Below, piece by piece: positions 1 to 14,100 of a DNA stretch of 64,000 nucleotides. The translations under genes were made by a program, and so were the position numbers. Source of the DNA: Syngnathus acus (lineage: Eukaryota; Chordata; Actinopteri; Syngnathiformes; Syngnathidae); the NCBI RefSeq assembly GCF_901709675.1, contig NC_051095.1, positions 5,393,956 through 5,457,955 of the forward strand, in the 5' to 3' direction. The notes beneath the pieces were generated by a model that was given only the letters and a program-made list of their open reading frames with translations, ran no database searches and was not told the origin of the DNA. Numbering within the stretch: the first letter of the stretch is position 1; the number at the start of each line of letters is the position of its first letter.

Positions 1-77
1 AGAAAGACCCAAAATATATTCTCATTTGAATACAGCCTCATACATTCTCAATTCTCAAAACAAGTGTACAAACTTAC

Positions 78-2186
78 AAAATTCGAATAACAAAGGTACG
101 GATAAAGAAAAAGCCAAATCTTGCCCTGTAGATGGCGTCACACTATAACAGAGAAAAAGGTGACAAATCAGAAGCCAGAAAAAAAGCATAGTGAGGATGA
201 CAACTGGACCCACCGAATTCACAACCCTCCTTTCAAGGGCTATGTATTGTGAACTGCTGACATTGTTGAATTCTTCCACAAACGGCTCCTCCAAAGTTGC
301 TGACAGCACAACAACCGGTGGTGAAGATGTGGGGACTACTGCTGGAGTTGTTGGATTTGGAGCAGTAGGCCCCTGAGTGATTGTTGGCCCTTTAGTTGTT
401 GTAGGGACATTGGTAGGAGTTGGTCCTACATTGATGGTTGGCCCTTTAGTTGTAGGGACATGGGTGGGGGTTGGCTCTTGAGTGATGGTTGGCCCTTTAG
501 CTGTAGGGACATGGGTGGGGGTTGGCTCTTGAGTGATGGTTGGCTCTTTAGCTGTAGGGACATGGGTGGGGGTTGGCTCTTGAGTGATTGTTGGCCCTTT
601 AGTTGTAGGGACATGAATGGTGGTTGGCTCTTGAGTGATTGTTGGCCCTTTAGTTGTTGTAGGGACATTGGTAGGAGTTGGTCCTATATTGATGGTTGGC
701 CCTTTAGTTGTAGGGACATGGGTGGGGGTTGGCTCTTGAGTGATGGTTGGCCCTTTAGCTGTAGGGACATAGGTGGGGGTTGGCTCTTGAGTGATTGTTG
801 GTCCTTTAGTTGTAGGGACATGAATGGGGGTTGGCTCTTGAGTGATGGTTGGCCCTTTAGTTGTAGGGACATCGGTGGGGGTTGGCTCTTGAGTGATTGT
901 TGGCCCTTTAGTTGTAGGGACATGAATGGTGGTTGGTTCTTGAGTGATTGTTGGCCCTTTAGTTGTTGTAGGGACATTGGTAGGAGTTGGTCCTATATTG
1001 ATGGTTGGCCCTTTAGTTGTAGGGACATGGGTGGGGGTTGGCTCTTGAGTGATGGTTGACCCTTTAGCTGTAGGGACATAGGTGGGGGTTGGCTCTTGAG
1101 TGATTGTTGGTCCTTTAGTTGTAGGGACATGAATGGGGGTTGGCTCTTGAGTGATGGTTGGCCCTTTAGTTGTAGGGACATCGGTGGGGGTTGGCTCTTG
1201 AGTGATGGTTGGCCCTTTAGTTGTAGGGACATGGGTGGGGGTTGGCTTTTGAGTGATGGTTGGCCCTTTAGTTGTAGGGACATCGGTGAGTGTTGGCTCT
1301 TGAGTGATGGTTGGCCCTGTAGTTGTAGGGACATGAATGGTGGTTGGCTCTTGAGTGATTGTTGGCCCTTTAGTTGTTGTAGGGACATTGGTAGGAGTTG
1401 GTCCTGTATTGATGGTTGGCCCTTTAGTTGTAGGGACATGGGTGGGGGTTGGCTCTTGAGTGATGGTTGGCCCTTTAGCTGTAGGGACATGGGTGGGGGT
1501 TGGCTCTTGAGTGATTGTTGGCCCTTTAGTTGTAGGGACATGAATGGGGGTTGGCTCTTGAGTGATTGTTGGCCCTTTAGTTGTAGGGACATGAATGGTG
1601 GTTGGCTCTTGAGTGATTGTTGGCCCTTTAGTTGTTGTAGGGACATTGGTAGGAGTTGGTCCTATATTGATGGTTGGCCCTTTAGTTGTAGGGACATGGG
1701 TGGGGGTTGGCTCTTGAGTGATGGTTGGCCCTTTAGCTGTAGGGACATGGGTGGGGGTTGGCTCTTGAGTGATTGTTGGTCCTTTAGTTGTAGGGACATG
1801 AATGGGGGTTGGCTCTTGAGTGATGGTTGGCCCTTTAGTTGTAGGGACATCGGTGGGGGTTGGCTCTTGAGTGATGGTTGGCCCTTTAGTTGTAGGGACA
1901 TGTGTGGTGGTTGGCCCTTTTGTGGGAGTTGGTCCTTGTGTGTTGGTTGTCCCTTGAGTTGTAGGCAAATGAGCAGTAGTTGGCACATCAGTAGGGGGTT
2001 GCTCTTGAGTGATCATTGGCCCGTGAGTTGTAAAGATGTGAGTGGTGGTTCGATTATCAATTGTAGGAACATGGGTGATAGTTGGCCCATGAGTGATGGT
2101 TGGCCCTTCAGTGGTGGGCACATGGGTGGCTGTTGGCCCATGTGTGGGTGATGGTCCATCAGTTGTAGTATTTTCCAATGCGTCAG
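78..2186 (-). CDS. SEA module 24 with a Thr/Pro VNTR exon (exon C outside window)
   Basis: Exon A 214-2186 (1,973 nt) starts after a TTTTATTTCAACAG acceptor and ends AATTCG at a GTGGGT donor. It encodes about 17-residue repeats of VPTTKGPTITQEPTPTH type followed by a SEA start (TLEEPFVEEFNNVSSSQY). Exon B 78-142 (65 nt) encodes CDAIYRARFGFFFIRTF and ends at GTAAGT. The next exon C must lie left of position 1. A longer minus-strand reading frame runs through the donor at 213 and shows a hydrophobic stretch, but the conserved exon A/B boundary makes that intron sequence, not a membrane segment. Confidence 0.8.
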
Positions 2187-5100
2187 CTGTTGAAATAAAA
2201 ACAATTGACGACAACAACAACGAATTTTTATGGATGCTACTTGATGAGACAGACGTCCTAACTTACTAATGACTGCAATTGAGTCTGGAGCAAATGTGAG
2301 TGGAAAGGTATTATTGGTACTATTCACAGCTTGTACCAATTTCTCAACAACCACCTCAGCTTCTGGGATCTGATCAGTCGGTACTGAATTGTTGAACTCC
2401 AGGTCCAATTCGACTTTTGTGTTTCCCTGTTGTGGACTAAAAATAGAATCTCAGATTATGGATTTACATTGGAGAACAAGTTAAAATTGCCACATGCTTG
2501 TATTTCAAATATTACCTAAATCCATTAACAATGGTGCGGATGAAAATGGTTCCAAATTCTTGCAAGAGGATCGAGTCACACTGTAAGAAGAATGAGTTGA
2601 CTTAAGTAATGTAAGAAAATGGTTGCATTAGCTCAATATCTCATGAAGTAGTCTATTCATCCATCCATCCATTTTCACATGCACTTCCAAATGTGGGCAA
2701 CAGGGCCAGCACTCCTATGCATAGAAGTAATTTCGATTTCTTTGTGTGTCTTGGCATGTGAAGAAATTGACAATAAAGCAGACTTTGACTTTTGACTTTG
2801 GACTTCCAAGTATTCGGCTCAACTGACAGGGGAGGCCTTTGACTATTCACTTCATTAAGATACAAAACCCACAAGAAATCAGCTAAGACAGAGTCCAACA
2901 AAAACCTGCCTGAAACGGTTATAACTTAAATCTTTACGCACCGTTGATATCACTTGTGTTTCAAGTTCTTTGTATTGTTCACTGCTGCGATTTTCAAATT
3001 CATTCACAAAAGGTTCTTCCAGAGTGCCTTCAATAGACACTACTCGCGAGATAACTGAGATGACTGCAGTTGTCTGTTGAGTCGTTGATCCATCTGAAGT
3101 TGCTGTTAATTGATTCATTGTTGATCCGTCAATCGTAGTTGTTGGTTTGTCAACAGTAGGTGTTAATTTGTCAATATCAGTAGAAGTTGATTGGTCAATT
3201 GTTGATCTGTCAATTTCAATGGTTGACCCTGGAACAGCTGTTGTTTCATCAATACTTGCTGTTGATTTGTCAATAGTTGTTCTGTCAATAGTTGTTATTT
3301 CACCAATAGTAGTTGATTTGTCCACTGTTGTTTTGTCAACTGCAATTGTTGAGCCAATAGTAGTTGTTGAGTCATCAGAAGAACTTGTTGATTCATCAAT
3401 CGTAGGCAATGCATCAACAAATGATGTTGATTCTTCACTGGTATTTGGGGATTTATCAATAGTGGTTGTTATTCTTCCAGTTGCTGCTGTTGTTAATTGG
3501 ACAACATTTGTTGTTGATTTGTTAATAGTTGTGGATTTGTCACTTGGAGTTGTTGATTCTTCAGTGGTTGCTGGTGATTCTTCAAAAGAAGTTGTGGATA
3601 GGTCAATCGTAGTCACTGATTCAACAACAGTTGCTGTTGATTTGTCAATAGTAGTTGTTGATTCATCAGTAATTGCTTTTGATTTGTCAGTAGTTGATAC
3701 GTCAATTGTTGTTGATTGGTCAACAGCTTTTAGTGGAGCAGTCGTTGATTTATCAATTGTTGTTGAGCTGTAAAGTTTGATTGTTGATACAACCGCTGTT
3801 GATTCGTCATTACTTGTTGTTTTGTCAATAGTTGGGGATTTGTTCATCGTTGTTGATTCGTCAATAGTAGTTGATTTGTCAGTAGTTGTTGATCTGTCAT
3901 CTACAATTGTTGAGCCAACAACAACTGTTGATTCATCAAAAGGACTTGCTACATTGACAGAAACTGTTGCTGCATCAACAAATGTTGTTGATACGGCAAC
4001 ATTAATTGTTGATTTGTCAAAAGTAGTTGTTGATTCATCAAGAACAATAGTTGATCTGTCAACAGCAATTGTTGATGCATCAATAGTCGCCGTTGATTTA
4101 TTAATAGTTGTGGATTTGTCAATAGCAGGGGTTGATTCATCAATATTAGTTGTTCTAGCAGTTGTTGATCTGTCAACAACAATTGTTGATGCATCAACAA
4201 GCGGTATTGATTTGCCAATAGTAGCTGTTGATTCACCAATAGTCAATGTTGATTCCTTAATAGTAGTTGATTTGTCAGTAGTTATTGATCTGTCAAGTTC
4301 AATTGTTGTTCCAGCAGTTGATGCATCTATAGTAGATGATTTGTCAAAAGTTGTTGACTCATCAAAAATCATTGTTGAGTCAATAGTTGCTGTTGACTTG
4401 TTGATAGTTCTTACAGTAGTTGATGATCCATCAACAGCTGTTGATGCATTAACAAGAGCTGTTGATTTGTCAACAATAGTTGTGAGTTTATCAATAGTGG
4501 TTATTTTGTCAGTCGTGGCTGTTGATTTGTCAAAAGTAGTTGTTGATTCCTCAATAGTAGTTGATACGTCTGTAGTAGTTAATCTGTCAAATTCAAATGT
4601 TGATCCAACACCAGTTGTTGATGTATCAGTAGATTTGTCAAAAGTTGTTGACTCATCAAAAATAATTGAGCCACCAATAGCTGTTGATTCGCCAATAGTT
4701 GTTGTTGGTTTGTTAATAATTATGTCAGTAGTTGCTAATCCATCAACAGCTGTTGATCCGTCAAAAACACTTGCTGATTCATCAAGAGTAGTTGATTCAT
4801 ATAGAATAGCTGTTGACAAATCAACAGCCATTGTTGATGCGTCAACAAGAGGTGTGGTTTTGTCAACAGTCGTCGTGGATTTATCAATAGCAGTTGTTGA
4901 TTCATTAATAGTTGCCATTGAGTTGTCAAAAGTAGTTGTTGATTCATCATTAGTACTTGATCCATCAACAGCAGTTGAAGATTTGTCGACAACAATTGTA
5001 GGCAGTGTTGTTTGGCCAATGGTAGCAGAAGAAGATTCATCAACAGTAATGTTTGACTCCTCAGTCATTGCTGTTGATTTGTCATTAGTTGTTGATCTGT

Positions 5101-8100
5101 CAATAGTATTTGTCAGTTTGTCAGTAGTTGCTGATTCGTCCAGAGTTGCTGTTGAGTTATTAATTGTTACGTCAAACGTTGGTGATCCGGCAACAGCTGT
5201 TGATTGATCAAAAACACTTATTGATTCATCAAGAGTAGTTGTGGAAATACCAATAGTAGTTGTTAATTTGTCATTAGTTGCTCTTGGTTCCTCAATAGCT
5301 GTTGATTTGTCAATGATAGTTGTTGATTCAACAACAATAGTTGCTTTTTCAATAGGTGTTGTTGATCTATTAACATCAATTGTTGATCCAACAGCATCTG
5401 TTGGTCTGTCAATAGTATTTGTACTTATGGATTTATCAATAGTTGTTGCTCCATCAACATCTGTTGGAGATACGCCAATAGTTGATGTTGAGTCGTCAAT
5501 AGTTGTTGATTTGTTAGCAGTTGAGCTCTTGGCTGTTGTAACAGTGCTTGTTAGTTCATTAGTTGACAGTCCATGAGTTGTTGGTATAGGTTCGTTTGTT
5601 GCTGAAGATCCCTGAGGTGTTGTTTCTGTAGCTAAATTGAAAAGAAAAAGGAAGATTTCTTCATAACCAATTAAACATTAATGCTAAGAGAAGAAAATGT
5701 GAAATCTTGACTTACAAATGACTATAATTGAGTCTGGGTCAAAAGTGAGGGGGAAACTGGTGTTGGGACTATTCACAGCTTGTACCAATGTGTCTACAAC
5801 CACATTAGCTTCTGGGATTTGATCAGTATTGTTGAACTCCAGTTCCACTTCTACTTCAGTGTTTTCCATTTGTTGACTTCAATGGAAAAAGTCAGAAATT
5901 AATATAAAATCTTTTTCATGAAACTGAAGCAAACAGTTCATATATTTCCAATATTACCTAAATCCAAGAACTATGGTGCGGATGAAAATAGTCCCAAATG
6001 CTTGGAAGAAGATAAAGTCACACTGGAAGAAGAATCAAAGTTTATAACAAATTAGCAACAGTTGGTGTTTATTTTTGGTATAAGAGAATTGTTTCATTTG
6101 ATCAGTATCACTCCTCCAGGAATAACCAATTTAATGTGGCACATGGGATGAATTGCCAAAATTATTCTCGGTGCTATGTAAGCTGTCAAGGCCTAAATAC
6201 CCCAAGTTCTTTTTCCCAAGGTAAAACGGTCAATGGTGAAAAGCAGACGAAGAGTAATTCAAAAGACTAACAGACTCAACCGTACAGACCTACTGCTCCC
6301 TGCTCAAACATGGAACAACTAAAACCCCAGCGTGATATAAGACCTTGGGGTCTGATCCCCACACAGATGCTCCAGCCTGGTCCAACTGTGAGGAACCCCC
6401 TGGCTAGACCTGTGCCTCTCTTTAAGGAGTTTTTCCAACGCCAATCCAATCCAACTTTATTATAAAGCACCTAAAAACACTACAAGGCCAAAAGTGCCGT
6501 TTAACCTGAGAGTACCTAAGTATCCCCCAGGTAAACCGAGAGGTGGGGCTGGAGACAGGGAAGGCTGTGATTCACTATTATCTATGTATGTCTGCTGCGG
6601 CCATGACATGGACTCACATATGTTTGATGGATAGACGGAGGGATGGATGGATGGACGGACGGATGGATGGATAAATAGATGAATGAAGGGATGGAAGGCT
6701 AAATGGAAGTTTGAGTGACTGGATGAATAAACTACCATGAGAAAGTAACTTCTATACTCACCATAGATATCACTTCTGTTTCAAGTTGTTGATATTGTTC
6801 ACTGCTGCGATTGTTCAATGCTTCAACATAAGGTTCCAACAGAGTGGCTTTAAGAGACACGACTAGTGGGGCAACTGGGACGGCAGTCGTCGCCCCTTGT
6901 GTCGTTGCCGATGGCGAGTCATTGGCGGACGTCGTTGAGCCGAGGGACGACGTTGGTTCTTGGGTGGTCGTCGATACGTTTGCTGCTGTATTTTGGAAGT
7001 CATAGATCAGTATTCACTTGGAAGAATGCATCGTTCTGTCTGTCTGACAAAGACAAATGAGTCGAGAAAATGGCTCCCCAAGTTAGAAATTAGCCAGGGG
7101 ACCAGAAGTCAGTCGCTGAACAAACCAGGCCCCGCGGGGTACTGAGTCCTGAGGAACACCGTTAGTGGACCTGAATGCCGATCTGAATCATTTGGTTACT
7201 TACAACTGACTGCAATCGAGTCTGGATCCAGAGTGAGGTTGAAGGTGTTGTTGGGACTCGTCACAGCTTCTACCAATATTTCCACGACCGCATCGGGTTC
7301 TGGTATTGCTTCGGCCGGTACCGAACTGTTGAACCGCAGCTCCACGTCGACTTGCGTGTTTCCCATCTGTGGCCTTGAATGTCCAAATTGGTACGTTTCA
7401 ATTGCGCAACATGTAGTAAGTACGTACTACGGGCTATCTGATCTTTGGAGTCTTACCGAAATCCAATGACAAAAGTGCCAAAGAAAATGGAAGCAAACTC
7501 TTGGAAGAAGATGAAGTCACACTGCAGAAGGAATCCATTTTTAGAACAACACCACAGTATCTTCTTTGGTGAGTACAGAGTAAATGGGGATAGCTAGATG
7601 TTGCTTGTACGCACGCACCATTGATACCACTTGTGCTTCGAGTTGCTTGAATTGTTGGCTGCTGCGATTGTTCAGTTCTTCCACAAAAGGCTCCAACAAA
7701 ATGGCTTCGACAAACACAGCCGGTGGGGCAACTGGGACGGCAGTCGTCGCCCCTTGTGTCGTTGCCGATGGCGAGTCATTGGCGGACGTCGTTGAGCCGA
7801 GGGACGACGTTGGTTCTTGGGTGGTCGTCGATACGTTTGCTGCTGTATTTTGGAAGTCATAGATCAGTATTCACTTGGAAGAATGCATCGTTCTGTCTGT
7901 CTGACAAAGACAAATGAGTCGAGAAAATGGCTCCCCAAGTTAGAAATTAGCCAGGGGACCAGAAGTCAGTCGCTGAACAAACCAGGCCCCGCGGGGTACT
8001 GAGTCCTGAGGAACACCGTTAGTGGACCTGAATGCCGATCTGAATCATTTGGTTACTTACAACTGACTGCAATCGAGTCTGGATCCAGAGTGAGGTTGAA

Positions 8101-11100
8101 GGTGTTGTTGGGACTCGTCACAGCTTCTACCAATATTTCCACGACCGCATCGGGTTCTGGTATTGCTTCGGCCGGTACCGAACTGTTGAACCGCAGCTCC
8201 ACGTCGACTTGCGTGTTTCCCATCTGTGGCCTTGAATGTCCAAATTGGTACGTTTCAATTGCGCAACATGTAGTAAGTACGTACTACGGGCTATCTGATC
8301 TTTGGAGTCTTACCGAAATCCAATGACAAAAGTGCCAAAGAAAATGGAAGCAAACTCTTGGAAGAAGATGAAGTCACACTGCAGAAGGAATCCATTTTTA
8401 GAACAACACCACAGTATCTTCTTTGGTGAGTACAGAGTAAATGGGGATAGCTAGATGTTGCTTGTACGCACGCACCATTGATACCACTTGTGCTTCGAGT
8501 TGCTTGAATTGTTGGCTGCTGCGATTGTTCAGTTCTTCCACAAAAGGCTCCAACAAAATGGCTTCGACAAACACAGCCGGTGGGGCAACTGGGACGGCAG
8601 TCGTCGCCCCTTGTGTCGTTGCCGATGGCGAGTCATTGGCGGACGTCGTTGAGCCGAGGGACGACGTTGGTTCTTGGGTGGTCGTCGATACGTTTGCTGC
8701 TGTATTTTGGAAGTCATAGATCAGTATTCACTTGGAAGAATGCATCGTTCTGTCTGTCTGACAAAGACAAATGAGTCGAGAAAATGGCTCCCCAAGTTAG
8801 AAATTAGCCAGGGGACCAGAAGTCAGTCGCTGAACAAACCAGGCCCCGCGGGGTACTGAGTCCTGAGGAACACCGTTAGTGGACCTGAATGCCGATCTGA
8901 ATCATTTGGTTACTTACAACTGACTGCAATCGAGTCTGGATCCAGAGTGAGGTTGAAGGTGTTGTTGGGACTCGTCACAGCTTCTACCAATATTTCCACG
9001 ACCGCATCGGGTTCTGGTATTGCTTCGGCCGGTACCGAACTGTTGAACCGCAGCTCCACGTCGACTTGCGTGTTTCCCATCTGTGGCCTTGAATGTCCAA
9101 ATTGGTACGTTTCAATTGCGCAACATGTAGTAAGTACGTACTACGGGCTATCTGATCTTTGGAGTCTTACCGAAATCCAATGACAAAAGTGCCAAAGAAA
9201 ATGGAAGCAAACTCTTGGAAGAAGATGAAGTCACACTGCAGAAGGAATCCATTTTTAGAACAACACCACAGTATCTTCTTTGGTGAGTACAGAGTAAATG
9301 GGGATAGCTAGATGTTGCTTGTACGCACGCACCATTGATACCACTTGTGCTTCGAGTTGCTTGAATTGTTGGCTGCTGCGATTGTTCAGTTCTTCCACAA
9401 AAGGCTCCAACAAAATGGCTTCGACAAACACAGCCGGTGGGGCAACTGGGACGGCAGTCGTCGCCCCTTGTGTCGTTGCCGATGGCGAGTCATTGGCGGA
9501 CGTCGTTGAGCCGAGGGACGACGTTGGTTCTTGGGTGGTCGTCGATACGTTTGCTGCTGTATTTTGGAAGTCATAGATCAGTATTCACTTGGAAGAATGC
9601 ATCGTTCTGTCTGTCTGACAAAGACAAATGAGTCGAGAAAATGGCTCCCCAAGTTAGAAATTAGCCAGGGGACCAGAAGTCAGTCGCTGAACAAACCAGG
9701 CCCCGCGGGGTACTGAGTCCTGAGGAACACCGTTAGTGGACCTGAATGCCGATCGGAATCATTTGGTTACTTACAACTGACTGCAATCGAGTCTGGATCC
9801 AGAGTGAGGTTGAAGGTGTTGTTGGGACTCGTCACAGCTTCTACCAATATTTCCACGACCGCATCGGGTTCTGGTATTGCTTCGGCCGGTACCGAACTGT
9901 TGAACCGCAGCTCCACGTCGACTTGCGTGTTTCCCATCTGTGGCCTTGAATGTCCAAATTGGTACGTTTCAATTGCGCAACATGTAGTAAGTACGTACTA
10001 CGGGCTATCTGATCTTTGGAGTCTTACCGAAATCCAATGACAAAAGTGCCAAAGAAAATGGAAGCAAACTCTTGGAAGAAGATGAAGTCACACTGCAGAA
10101 GGAATCCATTTTTAGAACAACACCACAGTATCTTCTTTCGTGAGTACAGAGTAAATGGGGATAGCTAGATGTTGCTTGTACGCACGCACCATTGATACCA
10201 CTTGTGCTTCGAGTTGCTTGAATTGTTGGCTGCTGCGATTGTTCAGTTCTTCCACAAAAGGCTCCAACAAAATGGCTTCGACAAACACAGCCGGTGGGGC
10301 AACTGGGACGGCAGTCGTCGCCCCTTGTGTCGTTGCCGATGGCGAGTCATTGGCGGACGTCGTTGAGCCGAGGGACGACGTTGGTTCTTGGGTGGTCGTC
10401 GATACGTTTGCTGCTGTATTTTGGAAGTCATAGATCAGTATTCACTTGGAAGAATGCATCGTTCTGTCTGTCTGACAAAGACAAATGAGTCGAGAAAATG
10501 GCTCCCCAAGTTAGAAATTAGCCAGGGGACCAGAAGTCAGTCGCTGAACAAACCAGGCCCCGCGGGGTACTGAGTCCTGAGGAACACCGTTAGTGGACCT
10601 GAATGCCGATCGGAATCATTTGGTTACTTACAACTGACTGCAATCGAGTCTGGATCCAGAGTGAGGTTGAAGGTGTTGTTGGGACTCGTCACAGCTTCTA
10701 CCAATATTTCCACGACCGCATCGGGTTCTGGTATTGCTTCGGCCGGTACCGAACTGTTGAACCGCAGCTCCACGTCGACTTGCGTGTTTCCCATCTGTGG
10801 CCTTGAATGTCCAAATTGGTACGTTTCAATTGCGCAACATGTAGTAAGTACGTACTACGGGCTATCTGATCTTTGGAGTCTTACCGAAATCCAATGACAA
10901 AAGTGCCAAAGAAAATGGAAGCAAACTCTTGGAAGAAGATGAAGTCACACTGCAGAAGGAATCCATTTTTAGAACAACACCACAGTATCTTCTTTGGTGA
11001 GTACAGAGTAAATGGGGATAGCTAGATGTTGCTTGTACGCACGCACCATTGATACCACTTGTGCTTCGAGTTGCTTGAATTGTTGGCTGCTGCGATTGTT

Positions 11101-14100
11101 CAGTTCTTCCACAAAAGGCTCCAACAAAATGGCTTCGACAAACACAGCCGGTGGGGCAACTGGGACGGCAGTCGTCGCCCCTTGTGTCGTTGCCGATGGC
11201 GAGTCATTGGCGGACGTCGTTGAGCCGAGGGACGACGTTGGTTCTTGGGTGGTCGTCGATACGTTTGCTGCTGTATTTTGGAAGTCATAGATCAGTATTC
11301 ACTTGGAAGAATGCATCGTTCTGTCTGTCTGACAAAGACAAATGAGTCGAGAAAATGGCTCCCCAAGTTAGAAATTAGCCAGGGGACCAGAAGTCAGTCG
11401 CTGAACAAACCAGGCCCCGCGGGGTACTGAGTCCTGAGGAACACCGTTAGTGGACCTGAATGCCGATCGGAATCATTTGGTTACTTACAACTGACTGCAA
11501 TCGAGTCTGGATCCAGAGTGAGGTTGAAGGTGTTGTTGGGACTCGTCACAGCTTCTACCAATATTTCCACGACCGCATCGGGTTCTGGTATTGCTTCGGC
11601 CGGTACCGAACTGTTGAACCGCAGCTCCACGTCGACTTGCGTGTTTCCCATCTGTGGCCTTGAATGTCCAAATTGGTACGTTTCAATTGCGCAACATGTA
11701 GTAAGTACGTACTACGGGCTATCTGATCTTTGGAGTCTTACCGAAATCCAATGACAAAAGTGCCAAAGAAAATGGAAGCAAACTCTTGGAAGAAGATGAA
11801 GTCACACTGCAGAAGGAATCCATTTTTAGAACAACACCACAGTATCTTCTTTCGTGAGTACAGAGTAAATGGGGATAGCTAGATGTTGCTTGTACGCACG
11901 CACCATTGATACCACTTGTGCTTCGAGTTGCTTGAATTGTTGGCTGCTGCGATTGTTCAGTTCTTCCACAAAAGGCTCCAACAAAATGGCTTCGACAAAC
12001 ACAGCCGGTGGGGCAACTGGGACGGCAGTCGTCGCCCCTTGTGTCGTTGCCGATGGCGAGTCATTGGCGGACGTCGTTGAGCCGAGGGACGACGTTGGTT
12101 CTTGGGTGGTCGTCGATACGTTTGCTGCTGTATTTTGGAAGTCATAGATCAGTATTCACTTGGAAGAATGCATCGTTCTGTCTGTCTGACAAAGACAAAT
12201 GAGTCGAGAAAATGGCTCCCCAAGTTAGAAATTAGCCAGGGGACCAGAAGTCAGTCGCTGAACAAACCAGGCCCCGCGGGGTACTGAGTCCTGAGGAACA
12301 CCGTTAGTGGACCTGAATGCCGATCGGAATCATTTGGTTACTTACAACTGACTGCAATCGAGTCTGGATCCAGAGTGAGGTTGAAGGTGTTGTTGGGACT
12401 CGTCACAGCTTCTACCAATATTTCCACGACCGCATCGGGTTCTGGTATTGCTTCGGCCGGTACCGAACTGTTGAACCGCAGCTCCACGTCGACTTGCGTG
12501 TTTCCCATCTGTGGCCTTGAATGTCCAAATTGGTACGTTTCAATTGCGCAACATGTAGTAAGTACGTACTACGGGCTATCTGATCTTTGGAGTCTTACCG
12601 AAATCCAATGACAAAAGTGCCAAAGAAAATGGAAGCAAACTCTTGGAAGAAGATGAAGTCACACTGCAGAAGGAATCCATTTTTAGAACAACACCACAGT
12701 ATCTTCTTTGGTGAGTACAGAGTAAATGGGGATAGCTAGATGTTGCTTGTACGCACGCACCATTGATACCACTTGTGCTTCGAGTTGCTTGAATTGTTGG
12801 CTGCTGCGATTGTTCAGTTCTTCCACAAAAGGCTCCAACAAAATGGCTTCGACAAACACAGCCGGTGGGGCAACTGGGACGGCAGTCGTCGCCCCTTGTG
12901 TCGTTGCCGATGGCGAGTCATTGGCGGACGTCGTTGAGCCGAGGGACGACGTTGGTTCTTGGGTGGTCGTCGATACGTTTGCTGCTGTATTTTGGAAGTC
13001 ATAGATCAGTATTCACTTGGAAGAATGCATCGTTCTGTCTGTCTGACAAAGACAAATGAGTCGAGAAAATGGCTCCCCAAGTTAGAAATTAGCCAGGGGA
13101 CCAGAAGTCAGTCGCTGAACAAACCAGGCCCCGCGGGGTACTGAGTCCTGAGGAACACCGTTAGTGGACCTGAATGCCGATCGGAATCATTTGGTTACTT
13201 ACAACTGACTGCAATCGAGTCTGGATCCAGAGTGAGGTTGAAGGTGTTGTTGGGACTCGTCACAGCTTCTACCAATATTTCCACGACCGCATCGGGTTCT
13301 GGTATTGCTTCGGCCGGTACCGAACTGTTGAACCGCAGCTCCACGTCGACTTGCGTGTTTCCCATCTGTGGCCTTGAATGTCCAAATTGGTACGTTTCAA
13401 TTGCGCAACATGTAGTAAGTACGTACTACGGGCTATCTGATCTTTGGAGTCTTACCGAAATCCAATGACAAAAGTGCCAAAGAAAATGGAAGCAAACTCT
13501 TGGAAGAAGATGAAGTCACACTGCAGAAGGAATCCATTTTTAGAACAACACCACAGTATCTTCTTTCGTGAGTACAGAGTAAATGGGGATAGCTAGATGT
13601 TGCTTGTACGCACGCACCATTGATACCACTTGTGCTTCGAGTTGCTTGAATTGTTGGCTGCTGCGATTGTTCAGTTCTTCCACAAAAGGCTCCAACAAAA
13701 TGGCTTCGACAAACACAGCCGGTGGGGCAACTGGGACGGCAGTCGTCGCCCCTTGTGTCGTTGCCGATGGCGAGTCATTGGCGGACGTCGTTGAGCCGAG
13801 GGACGACGTTGGTTCTTGGGTGGTCGTCGATACGTTTGCTGCTGTATTTTGGAAGTCATAGATCAGTATTCACTTGGAAGAATGCATCGTTCTGTCTGTC
13901 TGACAAAGACAAATGAGTCGAGAAAATGGCTCCCCAAGTTAGAAATTAGCCAGGGGACCAGAAGTCAGTCGCTGAACAAACCAGGCCCCGCGGGGTACTG
14001 AGTCCTGAGGAACACCGTTAGTGGACCTGAATGCCGATCGGAATCATTTGGTTACTTACAACTGACTGCAATCGAGTCTGGATCCAGAGTGAGGTTGAAG

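Noticed and set aside
181-213. Hydrophobic stretch that looked like a transmembrane anchor at the end of the Thr/Pro exon
   Set aside because: The conserved exon A donor lies at 213, and exon B begins at 142 as in every other module, so this is intron.
364-1935. CRISPR-like regular repeats
   Set aside because: Units are contiguous coding minisatellite without unique spacers, in an animal genome.
460-2151. Plus-strand Trp/Cys/Gly-rich frames of 199 and 351 codons
   Set aside because: Exact antisense of the 51-bp minisatellite, open only because 51 is a multiple of three.
3147-5576. Plus-strand Val/Asp/Ser-rich frames of 208, 476 and 111 codons
   Set aside because: Antisense of the Ser/Thr exon of module 23; low complexity and no start context or splice logic.
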